Source of the DNA: Coptis chinensis
Taxonomy: Eukaryota > Streptophyta > Magnoliopsida > Ranunculales > Ranunculaceae
Assembly: GCA_015680905.1 (NCBI GenBank)
Contig: CM027381.1
Span: 87,755,501 to 87,819,500, forward strand
Direction of reading: 5' to 3'
Length of the DNA: 64,000 bases
Under the pieces are notes generated by a model that was not told the origin of the DNA, did not search any database, and worked only from the letters and a program-made list of their open reading frames with translations. Position 1 is the stretch's first letter; every line of letters starts with the position of its first letter. Shown one piece after another: positions 35,422 to 46,942 of the stretch. The position numbers were made by a program, and so were the translations under genes.

Positions 35422-38400
35422 CACTACTACAAAAAGACTCATATACCACGGTAGGTAAGATTTTGTATATATGTCGCTATTTTTGCAATAACAGTGGCTA
35501 ATATTTATATACCACGGTAGAAATTCATCTAATTTTTTGGATCTTAGTTTATACCACTATTTTATAAAAACTGTGGCATCATGTTTGCCATATACCACGC
35601 CCCATTCATTTTCCTTTTTTTAGCTCTAGGTATCCCACTGTTTCTATAAAACAATGGTTTATATTTCGGTAAATTATCAATTCCGTGGGGATTAAAAGTT
35701 ATATCAAAACAGAAACAGAAAAAAATAATAATAATAATAATATAAGAAGAGTTCCACCAACTCTAAAATGTAGGCGCTTAAGGGCTAGGATTAAACTTTC
35801 TTTTGCAATTTGATCCAAAACTTTAATAGATCAATGTGTGTGTTTTACCACATTGTGTTCTTCTCATTTCGTGCTTCACAAGATCTGTTGATTTCTTTTT
35901 CGATTTTCTTCATTCTCATATGGTAAGAATTTCTAGTTTATACTTCGAAATTTCTGGTGTTTAATCTATTATGTTTGTCATCACACTCCTACTCCTCTGA
36001 GTAAATCTTAGTAGACTTCTTGCCAATTAAGTTTGAGAGGGTTGGATACGTTATTTAGGTTATTTGTGTTGATTATTTGTGATGATTCATTGTAGTTTGT
36101 TGGTTGTTCTCTAAATAGCTTGTCTTGCTCTTAATGTTTTTGATTGAATGATTGTGTGGGTTGGCTGGTGTTTGCTTCTCACTTGGGGTAGTTAGCAATA
36201 AAAGAGGGGTTTTGTTGTTGGTGTTGTTCTTGATGGGATAAAAAATATATGAAATTTATTCCAAAAATATACTTATTGTTAAATAAACAATAAATCAAAT
36301 TGATATAACAAATATATCATGAACAAATTTTTAATTTCAACAAACAAACAAACCTTTTAGTTCAACGAATGAACTTAATTTACCAATGATTAAATCCAAG
36401 CCTAGTGATGATCACTATGCCCTTAAGACAAATTTTCTCCCTCACAATGCTTGAAGGTTGATGGGAAACTGTCTCCCAAGATAGAACGGATTTCCTTCTA
36501 TAGAAAGCTAGCACTTCAATTCTATAAAATCAGCGAATACAACATAGTATTTGACTAGAACAGGGGGAGAAGAGAAATATCAAAACTCTGTGTGATTTGG
36601 TGTGTCTTTCTCTCCAAATTCATCCACTATTTATAGGTGAGTGGTGCCTCTTCGAAACAACACAGTGACTCTTGGGAAAAAGTAAGCAACTCTTTGAAAA
36701 GTCACATGTTTCGAAAGGACACACCATTTCGGCATAAATCAATATTTCGAACCAGGGCCTATTTTGAAAAGTCACACCTTTTCGGCATAATGCACTATTT
36801 CGAACCAGTGCACCCTTTCGAAAAGGTTTTTCTCACTTTACGTACTGTTTCAAGAGAAACCCGGCCATTTCATCTCAATGTGGGATAACTTGGAATACAA
36901 ATTACTCATTCATATCTCAATGGATTTGTGCAAATCCATTTTTCTAACAAAAAATAAGAAGAAAATAGAGTTCTTGCAAAATACTAGAATTTCATTTGTG
37001 GGTATCGTTTTATGTAGCTGTTGTTGCAATTGTTGCTAGTGCTTATTATTTACACTTTTCCAATTCAAATGTATATAAAACCACTATTCTTGAGCTTAAT
37101 GTTGTTATTTCCTTATTGGTTTGTTGAAATGTTGTGTATGATAGCTAGAATTCTAAATGTGTTTTTGATTCAATTAATTGCATTTGCAGCATTACCTTTC
37201 ATTTCGGGGAATTTTGTTTTATTTTTTTTTAAAAGAAATTGATAGATTATAGGCTATGGACAGTTTGTTTTGAAGTCTCATTGTGAAATTTAAGCAAACT
37301 CATTCTAAACTTTACTGCAACTTTCCAAGCATCAAACGACAAATAACTTAGTTTTCCCCACCATGCAGTTACTTTTAAGTGAGATTTTATACCAAGAAAT
37401 GACCACACACTTAACCCCATGGAAATAATCTTTTAATTACTTTATACTAAGCCTATAGGAATTGAATTTATAGGCTCTCGAAAGATGGGATAGTTGTTTT
37501 ATACCGGCGGCCATTGAGAGGGTTAAATGAGATATTAAAAGTTGTTACTTCTTGAAGTTTGGATGATACAATCTGTTGGTGTTTTCCGGTTGCTTAGATC
37601 TTGAAAAGTTCAAGTAGTTCAAACTTGTTGAATGCATTCATCTCAGCCACAATGTTGCTAAGTTTAAGTTTGTTTTTCCTATGACTTCTTCAGTATTGGG
37701 ACTTCCAATTGGATAACATATAAGTTGCAGGTTAAACCTTATTCTCAAATCTCCCACCACTTGTTTCCATAATATATTTCTGTGGACTTTCGGAAATCTA
37801 TTTTATGTAGCTTGGCAAGGAAATTTTGAGTCATGGGTACATGACCCTTTACACGTAAGACCTATCACTAATGTAATTTGGCTACAAGGGACAAAAGCTT
37901 GGCTGAACCCATGTTTGGCTTCCTTGTATAGTGGATATGCAAGGGGGAAGTAATTATTCATAGGCATGGTCTATTAGTAAGAATTTGAGAACATTGTGTT
38001 GTAGCCTGCCCATGGTAGTAGCACTGGACTGCTTTTATCCAGTTGTGTTCTGACATGGTTAGAGTCACATTTAGCTTCAATGACCTCTACTCTAGTTGAT
38101 ATGGGTGTTTGGTTCATAGTTATCTTTTCATTCAAATATTATGGCTACGTTGTTGAGATAATAATGTAGTCTAGTGGTGCATGGCGAAATTCAATTGCCA
38201 CAGTTAAGGTAATGTTTAGAAAGGGCAAGGGTGAACAATGTGAGTCTGCAAGGTGTTCGACTCTCCAAATATGCCCGAGTCCGAAGCTATATCCGCAGAC
38301 CTACATTATTCATCCTAAAATTCATATGCTCGTCATCATGTGTGTGTGACCTAATTTTTGAAATAGAAACTTGAGAAGTTGCTATGTGAAATGAAGTCAA

Positions 38401-39790
38401 AGAATTTGATACAATTAGAGTTTAGTTCCTTTACTTAATTTTATTCATGTTATTTTCGTATTTGAAGGCTTAATATTAAATGTTGCTTTGTTGAAATTAG
38501 AGTTAGGCAGTTTGTTATATATAGTAAGGGAGTTATCTTGTTCAGTTGAATTATGCATTTTAACTTATGAATTGGTGTTTGGTGCTAAAATAATGATAGT
38601 ACTATTTAATTTCTTTAAGGTTGATATGTTTTCCTTTGTCCCCATATAAATTTCTTGCCGATACATGTAGATAGGATTGGATTGATGAAATTATCATTGC
38701 TGCTACGTATAATATAGTTTCATGTACCTGGTAGGACTGTGCCGAGGCTTTAGCTATGATTCAGAAATGTCAAGTCTAGATATATGAACCAAAATGTGGC
38801 TTGGCTTCAAGTGTTTCTCCCTTATGCTTGGGAAATGGATTCTCAAAGACACGTAAGTGGTTACTCTTTTACAATTTATTCAATAGCACAAAAGGTTATG
38901 AGTTTTAGTGTTACTATCACTCACTACAATGAATTACGCTTATTATTATTAAGAAATGGACCATTCCATAAGGCGATGAGCATGATTTTCTTAAACTCTA
39001 CTTGAAACTAGTTGTTTGACTTGAAATTCTTAGGTTCAAGTCGGCCATGGTGTCTTAGCGCTGTTTGGACTGCTTCCAGTTAAGGTTTGGGGCTTTATCT
39101 GACAATTTGCATATTGTTGCAAGTTGAACGCTCGATCACAAGGTATTATAAGGCTTTACACAAATTAAAGGATCTAGGTGTTGTCAACATTTTTTTATGT
39201 ATAGATGAAACATGCGTGTATATTACTCTATTGATGTTTTAGATGGAACAAGTAGATTTGGATGGTTCTTTCTTTATTTTTCATTGAATCAAAATAGTAA
39301 TTAGCAATGCATTGTCGCTTGTTGGATGTCTATTGTTTTTTGGTAGTTGCAATATGTTTTTTAAATTCAGTGTGGAATGTTGTATGACACAGCTATTTGT
39401 GATGGACAGGTTGTTTGAAAATCATTTTGCAGGTTGTTAATGTGATGAAAAATGATTCCATCGGGGATTTATATTTTTTTTTCCAGAAAACCTTATTAAC
39501 CACTGTTTCAGAAAAACATAGGTATAAAGAGATAATGTAAACCACGTTTCTTTCTAAACCATGGTAATTGTAACCACTATTTCCCAATGAACTGAATATA
39601 GCAGTTCATAAGTTTTGGATATCTCTAATGTTACGGTTTTAACAAAAACCGTGGTAAATACTAAGACTTTAATACCACGGTTTTGTTAAGATTATTAGTC
39701 ACGGTAGCTGTTACCACGGTTCTAAAACAGTGGTTAAAGGCTTTTTACCACTGTATGTAACAATGGTATATGAGCTTTTCTGTAGTAGTG
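35422..39790. mobile_element. CACTA (En/Spm-type) element, complete, non-autonomous
   Basis: The left end CACTACTACAAAAAGACTCA and the reverse complement of the right end CACTACTACAGAAAAGCTCA are CACTA termini. A perfect 3-bp target duplication AAT lies immediately outside both (35419-35421 and 39791-39793). Subterminal repeats of ATACCACGG/CCGTGGTA are dense at both ends (35440-35650, 39480-39770), as expected for transposase-binding regions. About 4.4 kb with no transposase or TNPA-like frame recognised, so it would need a helper. Another LTR-like unit sits inside at about 36240-36949. Confidence 0.9.
36240..36949 (-). repeat. Probable solo LTR nested in the CACTA element
   Basis: On the minus strand it begins TGTTAGAAAAATGGATTTGC at 36949. 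It has a TATA-like CTATAAATAGTGG (about 36630) and resembles a Copia LTR. The flanks both contain AAAAAT, a possible 5-6 bp target duplication. The far end is not certain and no second LTR or coding part is present. Confidence 0.5.
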
Positions 39791-39834
39791 AATTGACCAA
39801 AAACATTTTACATTTAGAAAATTGTAGAATGGTT

Positions 39835-40030
39835 CGGTCGATATATTGAGATATATCGCGATAAACTCTACCGTTTGGTGATATATCGACATCATTCATA
39901 TCATGATATATCAACAAATATCATCAATATTATTTACAAATGAATATGTCGATGAGTATATCGTGATATTTATTATCTTTTTCTGATTTGTCGATATTTA
40001 TCGCAATATTTTGTACTATGCCCATATATA
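39835..40030. repeat. GATATATCG/ATATCAATA repeat, copy B
   Basis: GATATATCGCGATAAAC, GATATATCGAC, GATATATCAACAAATATCAT and CGATATTTATCGC succeed each other just outside the CACTA right end. It resembles 34745-34880. Confidence 0.45.
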
Positions 40031-41340
40031 TATCAATGATCTTGAATTCTCTGCTCATGACTAGTAACAAAGCTGAAAATTTCCAGGGATATTTAGGCTT
40101 TGGTCCTACTATTAATAGCGATATTAGGCTTTGGTCACACTTTTCAAATTAATTAGGCTTTAGTCTTTTTTTTTTCTTGACCGTGAGTCAACATAGCTTG
40201 ACCTTGGTCATTCTACTTACTTTTTCAATATGACCAAAATACCCCTAAGCATGCCTCACGTGTTTTGAAGTTGAAGTGATTAGTTCACCACATGTCAATT
40301 AGTGAATGGATTATGTAGATCTAACAACATCTAGTACGTCGTTGATCTATCTTTAATCTCGTGTATCTCATTATTGAATGCTGATGTATTGAAACAAACC
40401 CATTTAATGCTTCCCTTCCACCTGTTAGTTTCTACAAATGAGAACAAACCCAATCTCCCTCCCAAAAAATTTCATTTCACTAGACATTGACGACAACCCT
40501 ACCTATGTGAATGGAAATTTTATGAAGTAGGTTCAAAAGGAAAAACAAATCACTTTGTCGTCATGTAATACTATCTATCGACTTAATTATTTATAAAACG
40601 TCCCACCCTATGGCGAGATGCATGGTACTATAGTATACATTGTACGTATAACGAGAATTGCAGTGAGTAAGGATGAGTTCTTTAACTCTTAATGAATTTC
40701 ATAGCCCATATTTTAATGAGGTGGTGTATTTAAACTATAACGTACACCTGATGGAAATCCACCCATGTGAATGTAGGATTGGATTAGTTCTTATAGATAT
40801 TTGGGCAAGTATTCTAGCATTCATGTAGCACAGGTAGTGCAGGGCCAAAAAGTGCAACACCGCAGAACAAACAATACAATGAAGGAGCAATGTGGGTGCA
40901 TGTCCTCTATCTCACTAAAAAGAATATTGGTTCAAAGATTTTATTCTTCCACTTTCACGTGATATATGATTTGTTGCCCTATGACTGGTTTAAGCTCGTA
41001 AGACACCAATATTTCATGCACTGTAATTTTGATTCTCTCTGGTACTTGGTTAACCCTTTTGTCATATTCTATTCCAAAATAATGGGGGACTATAAATATT
41101 TTGAAATAGTAGGAGATTGTTGGAATTCACCTTTTGATATTTCAAATTACTTATGTGAGCTTAGTTGAGAAGATAAACAAGTATGTTCTTTCTCTCATTG
41201 TATTTTGTGTAATAGTCCCACATTGGTTGGTAAATTCTTATAAACCAATTTTGCAGTCTATATTATTGTTTTATACCCACATTGGTTAGTTAACTCTTTG
41301 TGAGTGACTTTAACCTCTATATAAAAACTTGTAGTCATCA
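40031..41340. other. Intergenic, nothing supported
   Basis: Near 40085-40170, TTAGGCTTTGGTC-like phrases repeat three times. The plus frame 40890-41168 has no domain. No gene. Confidence 0.45.
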
Positions 41341-41341
41341 A

Positions 41342-41490
41342 CCAAAGATATTTAATAATTAAGACCTAAACCAATCTCTTTCATTCGAGCCAAAGATATT
41401 TAATAATTAAGACTCCTAAACTCATCGACCTAAACTCATCTCTTTCATTTGAGCCAAAGATATTTAATAATTAAGACCTAAACTCATATC
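41342..41490. repeat. Short tandem array at the Copia B insertion site
   Basis: CCAAAGATATTTAATAATTA followed by AGAC occurs at 41342, 41390 and 41454. The units are joined by CTAAACTCATCTCTTTCATT-like spacers. The sequence just right of the Copia (TCTCTTTCATTCGAGCC, from 46943) continues the same spacer, showing the element landed inside the array. Confidence 0.75.
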
Positions 41491-41491
41491 T

Positions 41492-42160
41492 TGTTGGGAG
41501 ATTTCACTAGAAAGTCACACCTCAATCTAGTTACTTTCTATCCCAAATGATTTCAACTTGGAGCTCACAATCTGAGGAAATTAAAGACTTTGTTTATCAC
41601 AACAACCTTGTCAAAGCAAAACCACTACAATATCATCACAATTTGATAGCAACAATAATAATGGAAGTAACAATGCAAAGAGACATTCAAGATTTAGGTG
41701 GTTCGGTAAATGTTACCTACATCCACACACAAGAGCCGAGTTCCTTTATAACAAAGATTGGAGAGTTTACAAGAGATCAAGAATCAATAAGAAGAGGCCT
41801 CCACTCAAACCCTAGCTCAACAGAGCTCCCATGATACCCTAGAAATGAATCTCTCAAAGTTCTACATCAAAACCCTAATCTATTTCCTTTATATAAAGTG
41901 TACATAGACAAAGGGGAAGTAAAAATGGGCTTGGGCGCAATGTGGAGCTTGATCGGCTACATAGGTGACCAAAAAATTATCTCTTCATCGAGCATGAGCA
42001 GTCCGCCTTATATATAGGTTCGATGATAGTCTTTTTCTTAGACATCATAGCTTGAGTTTATATCCAATTTTTCGTCATCAGAATAATGATTCATCGAGAT
42101 TGAAGCGATAGACTGGTGAGCGGACACCGAAAATTCGGCTGCAATCCAACAACCCAACAA
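41492..42160 (-). repeat. 3' LTR of Copia B (left), mosaic
   Basis: It begins on the plus strand TGTTGGGAGATTTCACTAG and ends CAACAACCCAACA. The first 400 bp match the right LTR closely. At 41569-41592, 41951-41983, 42019-42043 and 42063-42090 it instead matches DNA at 47.0-47.5 kb. Confidence 0.85.
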
Positions 42161-45100
42161 TCTCCCCACTTGGAACCTTCGAGATTCTTCATGCACATCA
42201 CATCTCAATTGTAACCACTCAATCCAAATCCAATATACTAAAAACAACACTTTCGGCTCATCCATCATGGTCTTCAAGCAAGAAGACCCACTGAATTGAA
42301 CAAACTTCAACTTCTCGATGAACTAACAGGCTTGTTAACATATCCGCCGGATTCTCAACTCCCTTGGATCTTCTCAAGTGCCAAAACCTCATCCTCCAAC
42401 GGATCGGATAAAATGATACGAGACCAATGTTTGGTCCTAGAATGAAAGGAATTCTTGGCAAGATGTATAGCACTCGACTATCAACGTGTAACACATTGCT
42501 TCTTCTTGCTTCATCCCAAACTCTTCCATCAATCCACGTAACGGATCATCTCTTTGCTTGCCTGCATTGGGAGAATACAGTTATATATTTGTTCAAAGCA
42601 ACAATCTTACAGAATCGAAAATCCAACTTTTTTTTTCGCTGTGCATAACCAAGTAGTGCTTCTTCATTTTCTACTTCTCTGCAAAATCGGCATCCACATA
42701 CCCTTGCGGGTTCACAACACCCTTCCCATAACATAGGCATTTCTCTGTAGTACCTCCTCGATATCTCAATATCCACTTCACGGCTTCCCAATGTTGCTTG
42801 CGACATTTAGACATAAATCCAGTGACAAAGACCTTTCTTGGGCTATATCCGGACGTGTTGACAAACCATGGCATACATAAGACTTCCAATGGCGGTTGAT
42901 TGGTACCTTAGCCATGAAGTTTCTTTCCTCAAAGGTCTTGGGAGAGTGTTCCTTGGACAACACAAGTGAACTGTATCAACCGGTTTCAACCCATAATGAA
43001 CCTCTTGAATACCTTCTCATATATACTCAACTCTGATGGAATACAACTCCGAATACCTTTACGCCTATCTCTTTTCATCCCTAGAATTGCATTTTTGCAC
43101 CCAAAGTCCTTCATAGAGAACTCACTTGCTAACTTCTCTTTCAATCTCCCAATTTCGACATATCGAACTTCGCTACTAACATATCATCAACATATAGCAA
43201 CGGGATGATGTAGCCGGAGTCGAACCTCTTGAAGTAGCAACAATGGTCGGTCCGTTGCACTTATAGTAGCCATTTCCTTGCATGAAGTTATCAAACTTCA
43301 AATTGCACCCTGCCCTATGGGCTTGTTTCAAACCATACAAGCTCTTTTCGAGCACGCATACCATATTCTCTTTACCGCTTCTTGATGAAACCCTCCGGTT
43401 CATTTGCATATAAATTTCCTCAACTAGGTCACCATGGAGGAAGGCGGTTTAACATCCAACTGCTCAAGATATAAATCTTCCACCTGCAACAATACTTACA
43501 ACACTACTATCGAATAGTATTCGGTTTCCCACTATCGAATATCTCATTTCAATGCCCGCTTTTCTGAAAACCCATGACTACTAGCCTTGCCTTGTATCTC
43601 TTGGAACCATCATGTTCCTCTTTGACTCTAAACACCCATTTGTTCGTAGAGCCTTCTTGCCCATGGGTAGTTTGGCTAACTCCCACGTGCCACAAGAGAT
43701 GAGGGACTTCATCTCATCTTGCATAGCAAGCTCCCACTTGTTTTGCATCACTCACCTCCAATGCTTCATCATAGCATTGGGGCTCGCCACCATCGATGAA
43801 GTAGCAAGTAATTCACATAGGTGGAGGGCGGATATCTCGAACTTCGGTACATGTGGCTGGATGTCTTCAAAGCAGAGGTGGAGATGGACTTCAATGGTGT
43901 AGTATCCTCATTATTCTCGAGTCACTTACTGAACATCCTCGTTAAGTCTCCCACTATACCACGACTTACATCGGATCTTCCAACTCAACATACTCATCTT
44001 GATTCGAACTCAATTCCTTGGTTTGAGCTTCATCTCGTCCTTGACATCACCTTTTCATTAAACACAACATCTCTACTATAATGATTTTCCATTTTGATCA
44101 TCCCAAAAGCGATACCCAAAATCATCACCGCCATAGCCAATGAAGGTGCACTTTAGTGACTTAGCATCAAGCTTGCTTCTAGCTTGGTCACTAATGTGGA
44201 CATAGGACACACAACCAAACACCTTCAAATGGGAAAGGTTCACATCCTTCCCGCTCCACACTTCCTCTGGAATCTTAAAATCCAAAGGCACCGGGTCCTC
44301 TATTGATCGGGTAAGGCTGGCAAAACAACATTTGTGCCTTCACAGCTTCATCAAACACTTCTAGTTAGGCCTTTTCACCTATGCTCTCTCATCTCGATGT
44401 TCTATTCATCCGCTCTAACCCCATTCTGGCGAGGTGTCCCCGAAAAGTCTTTTCCATCTTGATGCCATTGTCGACAAGATTCTTAAAACAGTCCTCTTCA
44501 TACTCTCCACCGTTTGTCGGATCTCGACTTCTTTACTTTCAAGCTTGTCTCATTCTCAACCATGGCCTTCCAAATCTTGAACAATTCAAATTGTTTTCTA
44601 CTTGTGTCTCAAGAAATAGACCCACACCTTCCTAGTATGGTCATCAATGAAAGTCACAAAATATGACTTTCCGCCAAGTGAAGAGACATTAGGAAGCCCC
44701 CCGTTTATCTGTATGAATCAACTCAAGCCTTCTTGCTTTGGGTCGACCCGTTCTCTGAAAACTCACCCGCCATAACGCTTTCCAAATACACGGTTCTCCG
44801 GTGTCAATTTCAATTTCGATCAGAACTTTGGGAGTTTACCGTAAGAGTGAAGGATTTTCATTCCTTTCTCACTCATGTGACCAAGTCTGCGGTGCCAAAC
44901 ATTCGATCCTTTTGCCATTGTCCGGCAATCGAACCCAACCATGTGCGGTCATGTAGAATTACCATCTTTCTTACCATTTGCAACAATCAATGAACCCTTC
45001 GGTCCTTCCAAGTATCACCAAGTAAAGACAGAACAAATCCTTCACTTGCCAATTGCCCCACAGTTCAAATTCTTCCTCAAATCCGGAACATGTCCATTTC

Positions 45101-46282
45101 CCTCAATAACCATGATTAGCCATTCATCTTGATATGCAGTTCACCCTTCCGACAATGTCACAAGGTTGGTCATCACCGAAAAGACCGTTCCAAGGTCACC
45201 TTCGGTGTAGTTCTCAAGGAACTCGATGTGAGGTAGCATGGAAAGATGGATAATCAAGTACCCAAGACTCCTTCTTGTGCTCCATGAACATATTAAAACT
45301 CTCGTCATCTACCATCTCAACAACATTAGCTTCTTGATTCTTTTTCTTGTTCTTATTAATGTTGTTGTTGTTTCTTGGTGCTTGGGCAATTGGGGCTATA
45401 ATGGCCGGCCTACCACAATTATAGCACACCACTTCACTTATGTCTCGAGGTTTGTGTTCAACACTTTACAATTGGGAGGCTTGAGATTTGATCTCCCCAA
45501 ACTTCTTCTTACTACGACTCTGTTTGACTTTCTTCCCTTTTTCGATTAACTTTCAATTTGGACCACGAAGTTGATCCCGACGATGAAAACAATCCCATCT
45601 CCGGTTTCCTCGATTAGTACCATACTAACAACGTGCTCAAACTTCAACTTGGTCATTCGATGAGCCACTAATAGCGCCATAATCCTTCCAACTTGGAGGC
45701 AATTGTCCAAGTATCGCCAAAGCTAGCACCTCATCACTAAATGTAATCTCAACCGACTCAATTGGTCCTTAGTTTGGTTGAATTCATTTAGGTGATCCTG
45801 AAGGAGGTCCCTCCAACATTTTCATACTAAATAGCTTGGTGATCAAATAGACTTTGTTCAGGATTTTAGGTTGTTCATACATGGTAGTAAATGCCTCCAT
45901 GAGAACTCAAATGTCTTCTCGGTCTTAATATTGAAGGCTACCGACTTGAAAAGACTCAATCGGATTGTAACCAAAGCCTTTCTATCTTGCAAATCCCATT
46001 TATCTTGCGGAATCTCCTCCTCAAAAAAATTTATCAATGTTTCCATCAAATCCTTTTGATAGAGAACATCCTCGATTTGCATCTTCCAATCGAAGTTTGT
46101 TCACAAACTTCTATCTTCAATAGTTTCCTTTTTGATTAAATCATGACTCCCACTGAACCAAAACAACGGTGGAGAACTTCTCAGAGGAATTTCTTCAAAC
46201 ACCTAGCTCTCTCTGTGCTAAAGGTGGAGTCTTTCCTCACACACCTTGTTCCAATGATTCAAAACCGTGCTCTGATACCACT
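42161..46282 (-). pseudogene. Copia B gag-pol, fragmented
   Basis: Right to left: gag (46082-45858, MQIEDVLYQKDLMETLINFF, VTIRLSLFKSVAFNI). Zinc knuckle and protease (45432-45214, VCYNCGR then WVLD...FHATSH, the usual DSGAS replaced by a garbled DYPS). Integrase end (44291-44076, VNLSHLKVFGCVSYVHISDQ). RT (43409-43176, EKSLYGLKQA). RNase H side (42963-42671, ILRYRGGTTEKCLCYGKG, YVDADFA). Between them the frame changes every 50-200 bp, denser than ordinary decay. The pol order is normal Copia. Confidence 0.85.
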
Positions 46283-46942
46283 TGTTGGGAGATTTCACTA
46301 GAAAGTCACACCTCAATCTAGTTACTTTCTATCCCAAATGATTTCAACTTGGAGCTCACACCAAGGAAATCACCCACCCAAGACTTTGGTAGTTATCACA
46401 ACAACCTCAACAAAGCAAAACCACTACAATATCATCACAATTCATAGCAACAATAATAATGGAAGTAACAATGCAAAGAGACACAAAGATTTAGGTGGTT
46501 CGGTAAATGTTACCTACATCCACACACAAGAGCCGAGTTTCCTTTATAACAAAGATTGGAGAGTTTACAAGAGATCAAGAATCAATAAGAAGAGGCCTCA
46601 CTCAAACCCTAGCTCAATTATGAGCCCCACAATACCCTAGAAATGAATCTCTCAAAGTTCTACATCAAAACCCTAATCTATTTCCTTTATATAGGTGTAC
46701 ATAGACAAAGGGGAAGTAAAATGGGCTTGGGCCGCAATTCTTTACTTGGTAGGTGAGTGGCCTTTCATCGAGCATGGCCTTGAGTCCGCCTTAGGTGGTG
46801 GCAGCTGCTTTCTTCGATTACATCGGCCTTATATTACACGATCGCCCTGGCGCCATGGACGAAAAATCGCCCTCTTCATCGATTGAGCAGAGAGTGGTGA
46901 ACGGACACCGGAGCAAAGCTCGACGGTTCCAACAACCCAACA
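46283..46942 (-). repeat. 5' LTR of Copia B (right)
   Basis: It begins TGTTGGGAGATTTCACTAG beside the PBS and ends CCAACAACCCAACA. It appears uninterrupted and is the better reference for this LTR family. Confidence 0.88.

Larger units (their letters stand above)
41492..46942 (-). mobile_element. Ty1/Copia retrotransposon B, two LTRs, consensus mosaic
   Basis: LTRs at 41492-42160 and 46283-46942 bound a 4.1-kb interior. Just inside the right LTR lies a perfect initiator-Met-type PBS (minus strand TGGTATCAGAGCACGG, about 46267-46282). Just inside the left LTR the minus strand reads AAGTGGGGAGAT, a polypurine tract. The target duplication is TATCT/TCTCT (one mismatch). On the minus strand gag, protease, integrase, RT and RNase H pieces follow in order, all badly frameshifted. 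Its left half contains blocks copied from the DNA right of the element (see findings), so the reading-frame damage is probably partly artificial. Confidence 0.9.

Noticed and set aside
40890-41168. 92-codon plus-strand frame
   Set aside because: No domain, aromatic-rich composition typical of AT-rich chance frames, no splice partner.
44321-44395. Apparent capture of a DUF1677 gene fragment by Copia B
   Set aside because: The match is one of several collinear blocks with right-flank DNA and lies within a retrotransposon coding region in the expected place, so a consensus artefact explains it better than gene capture.
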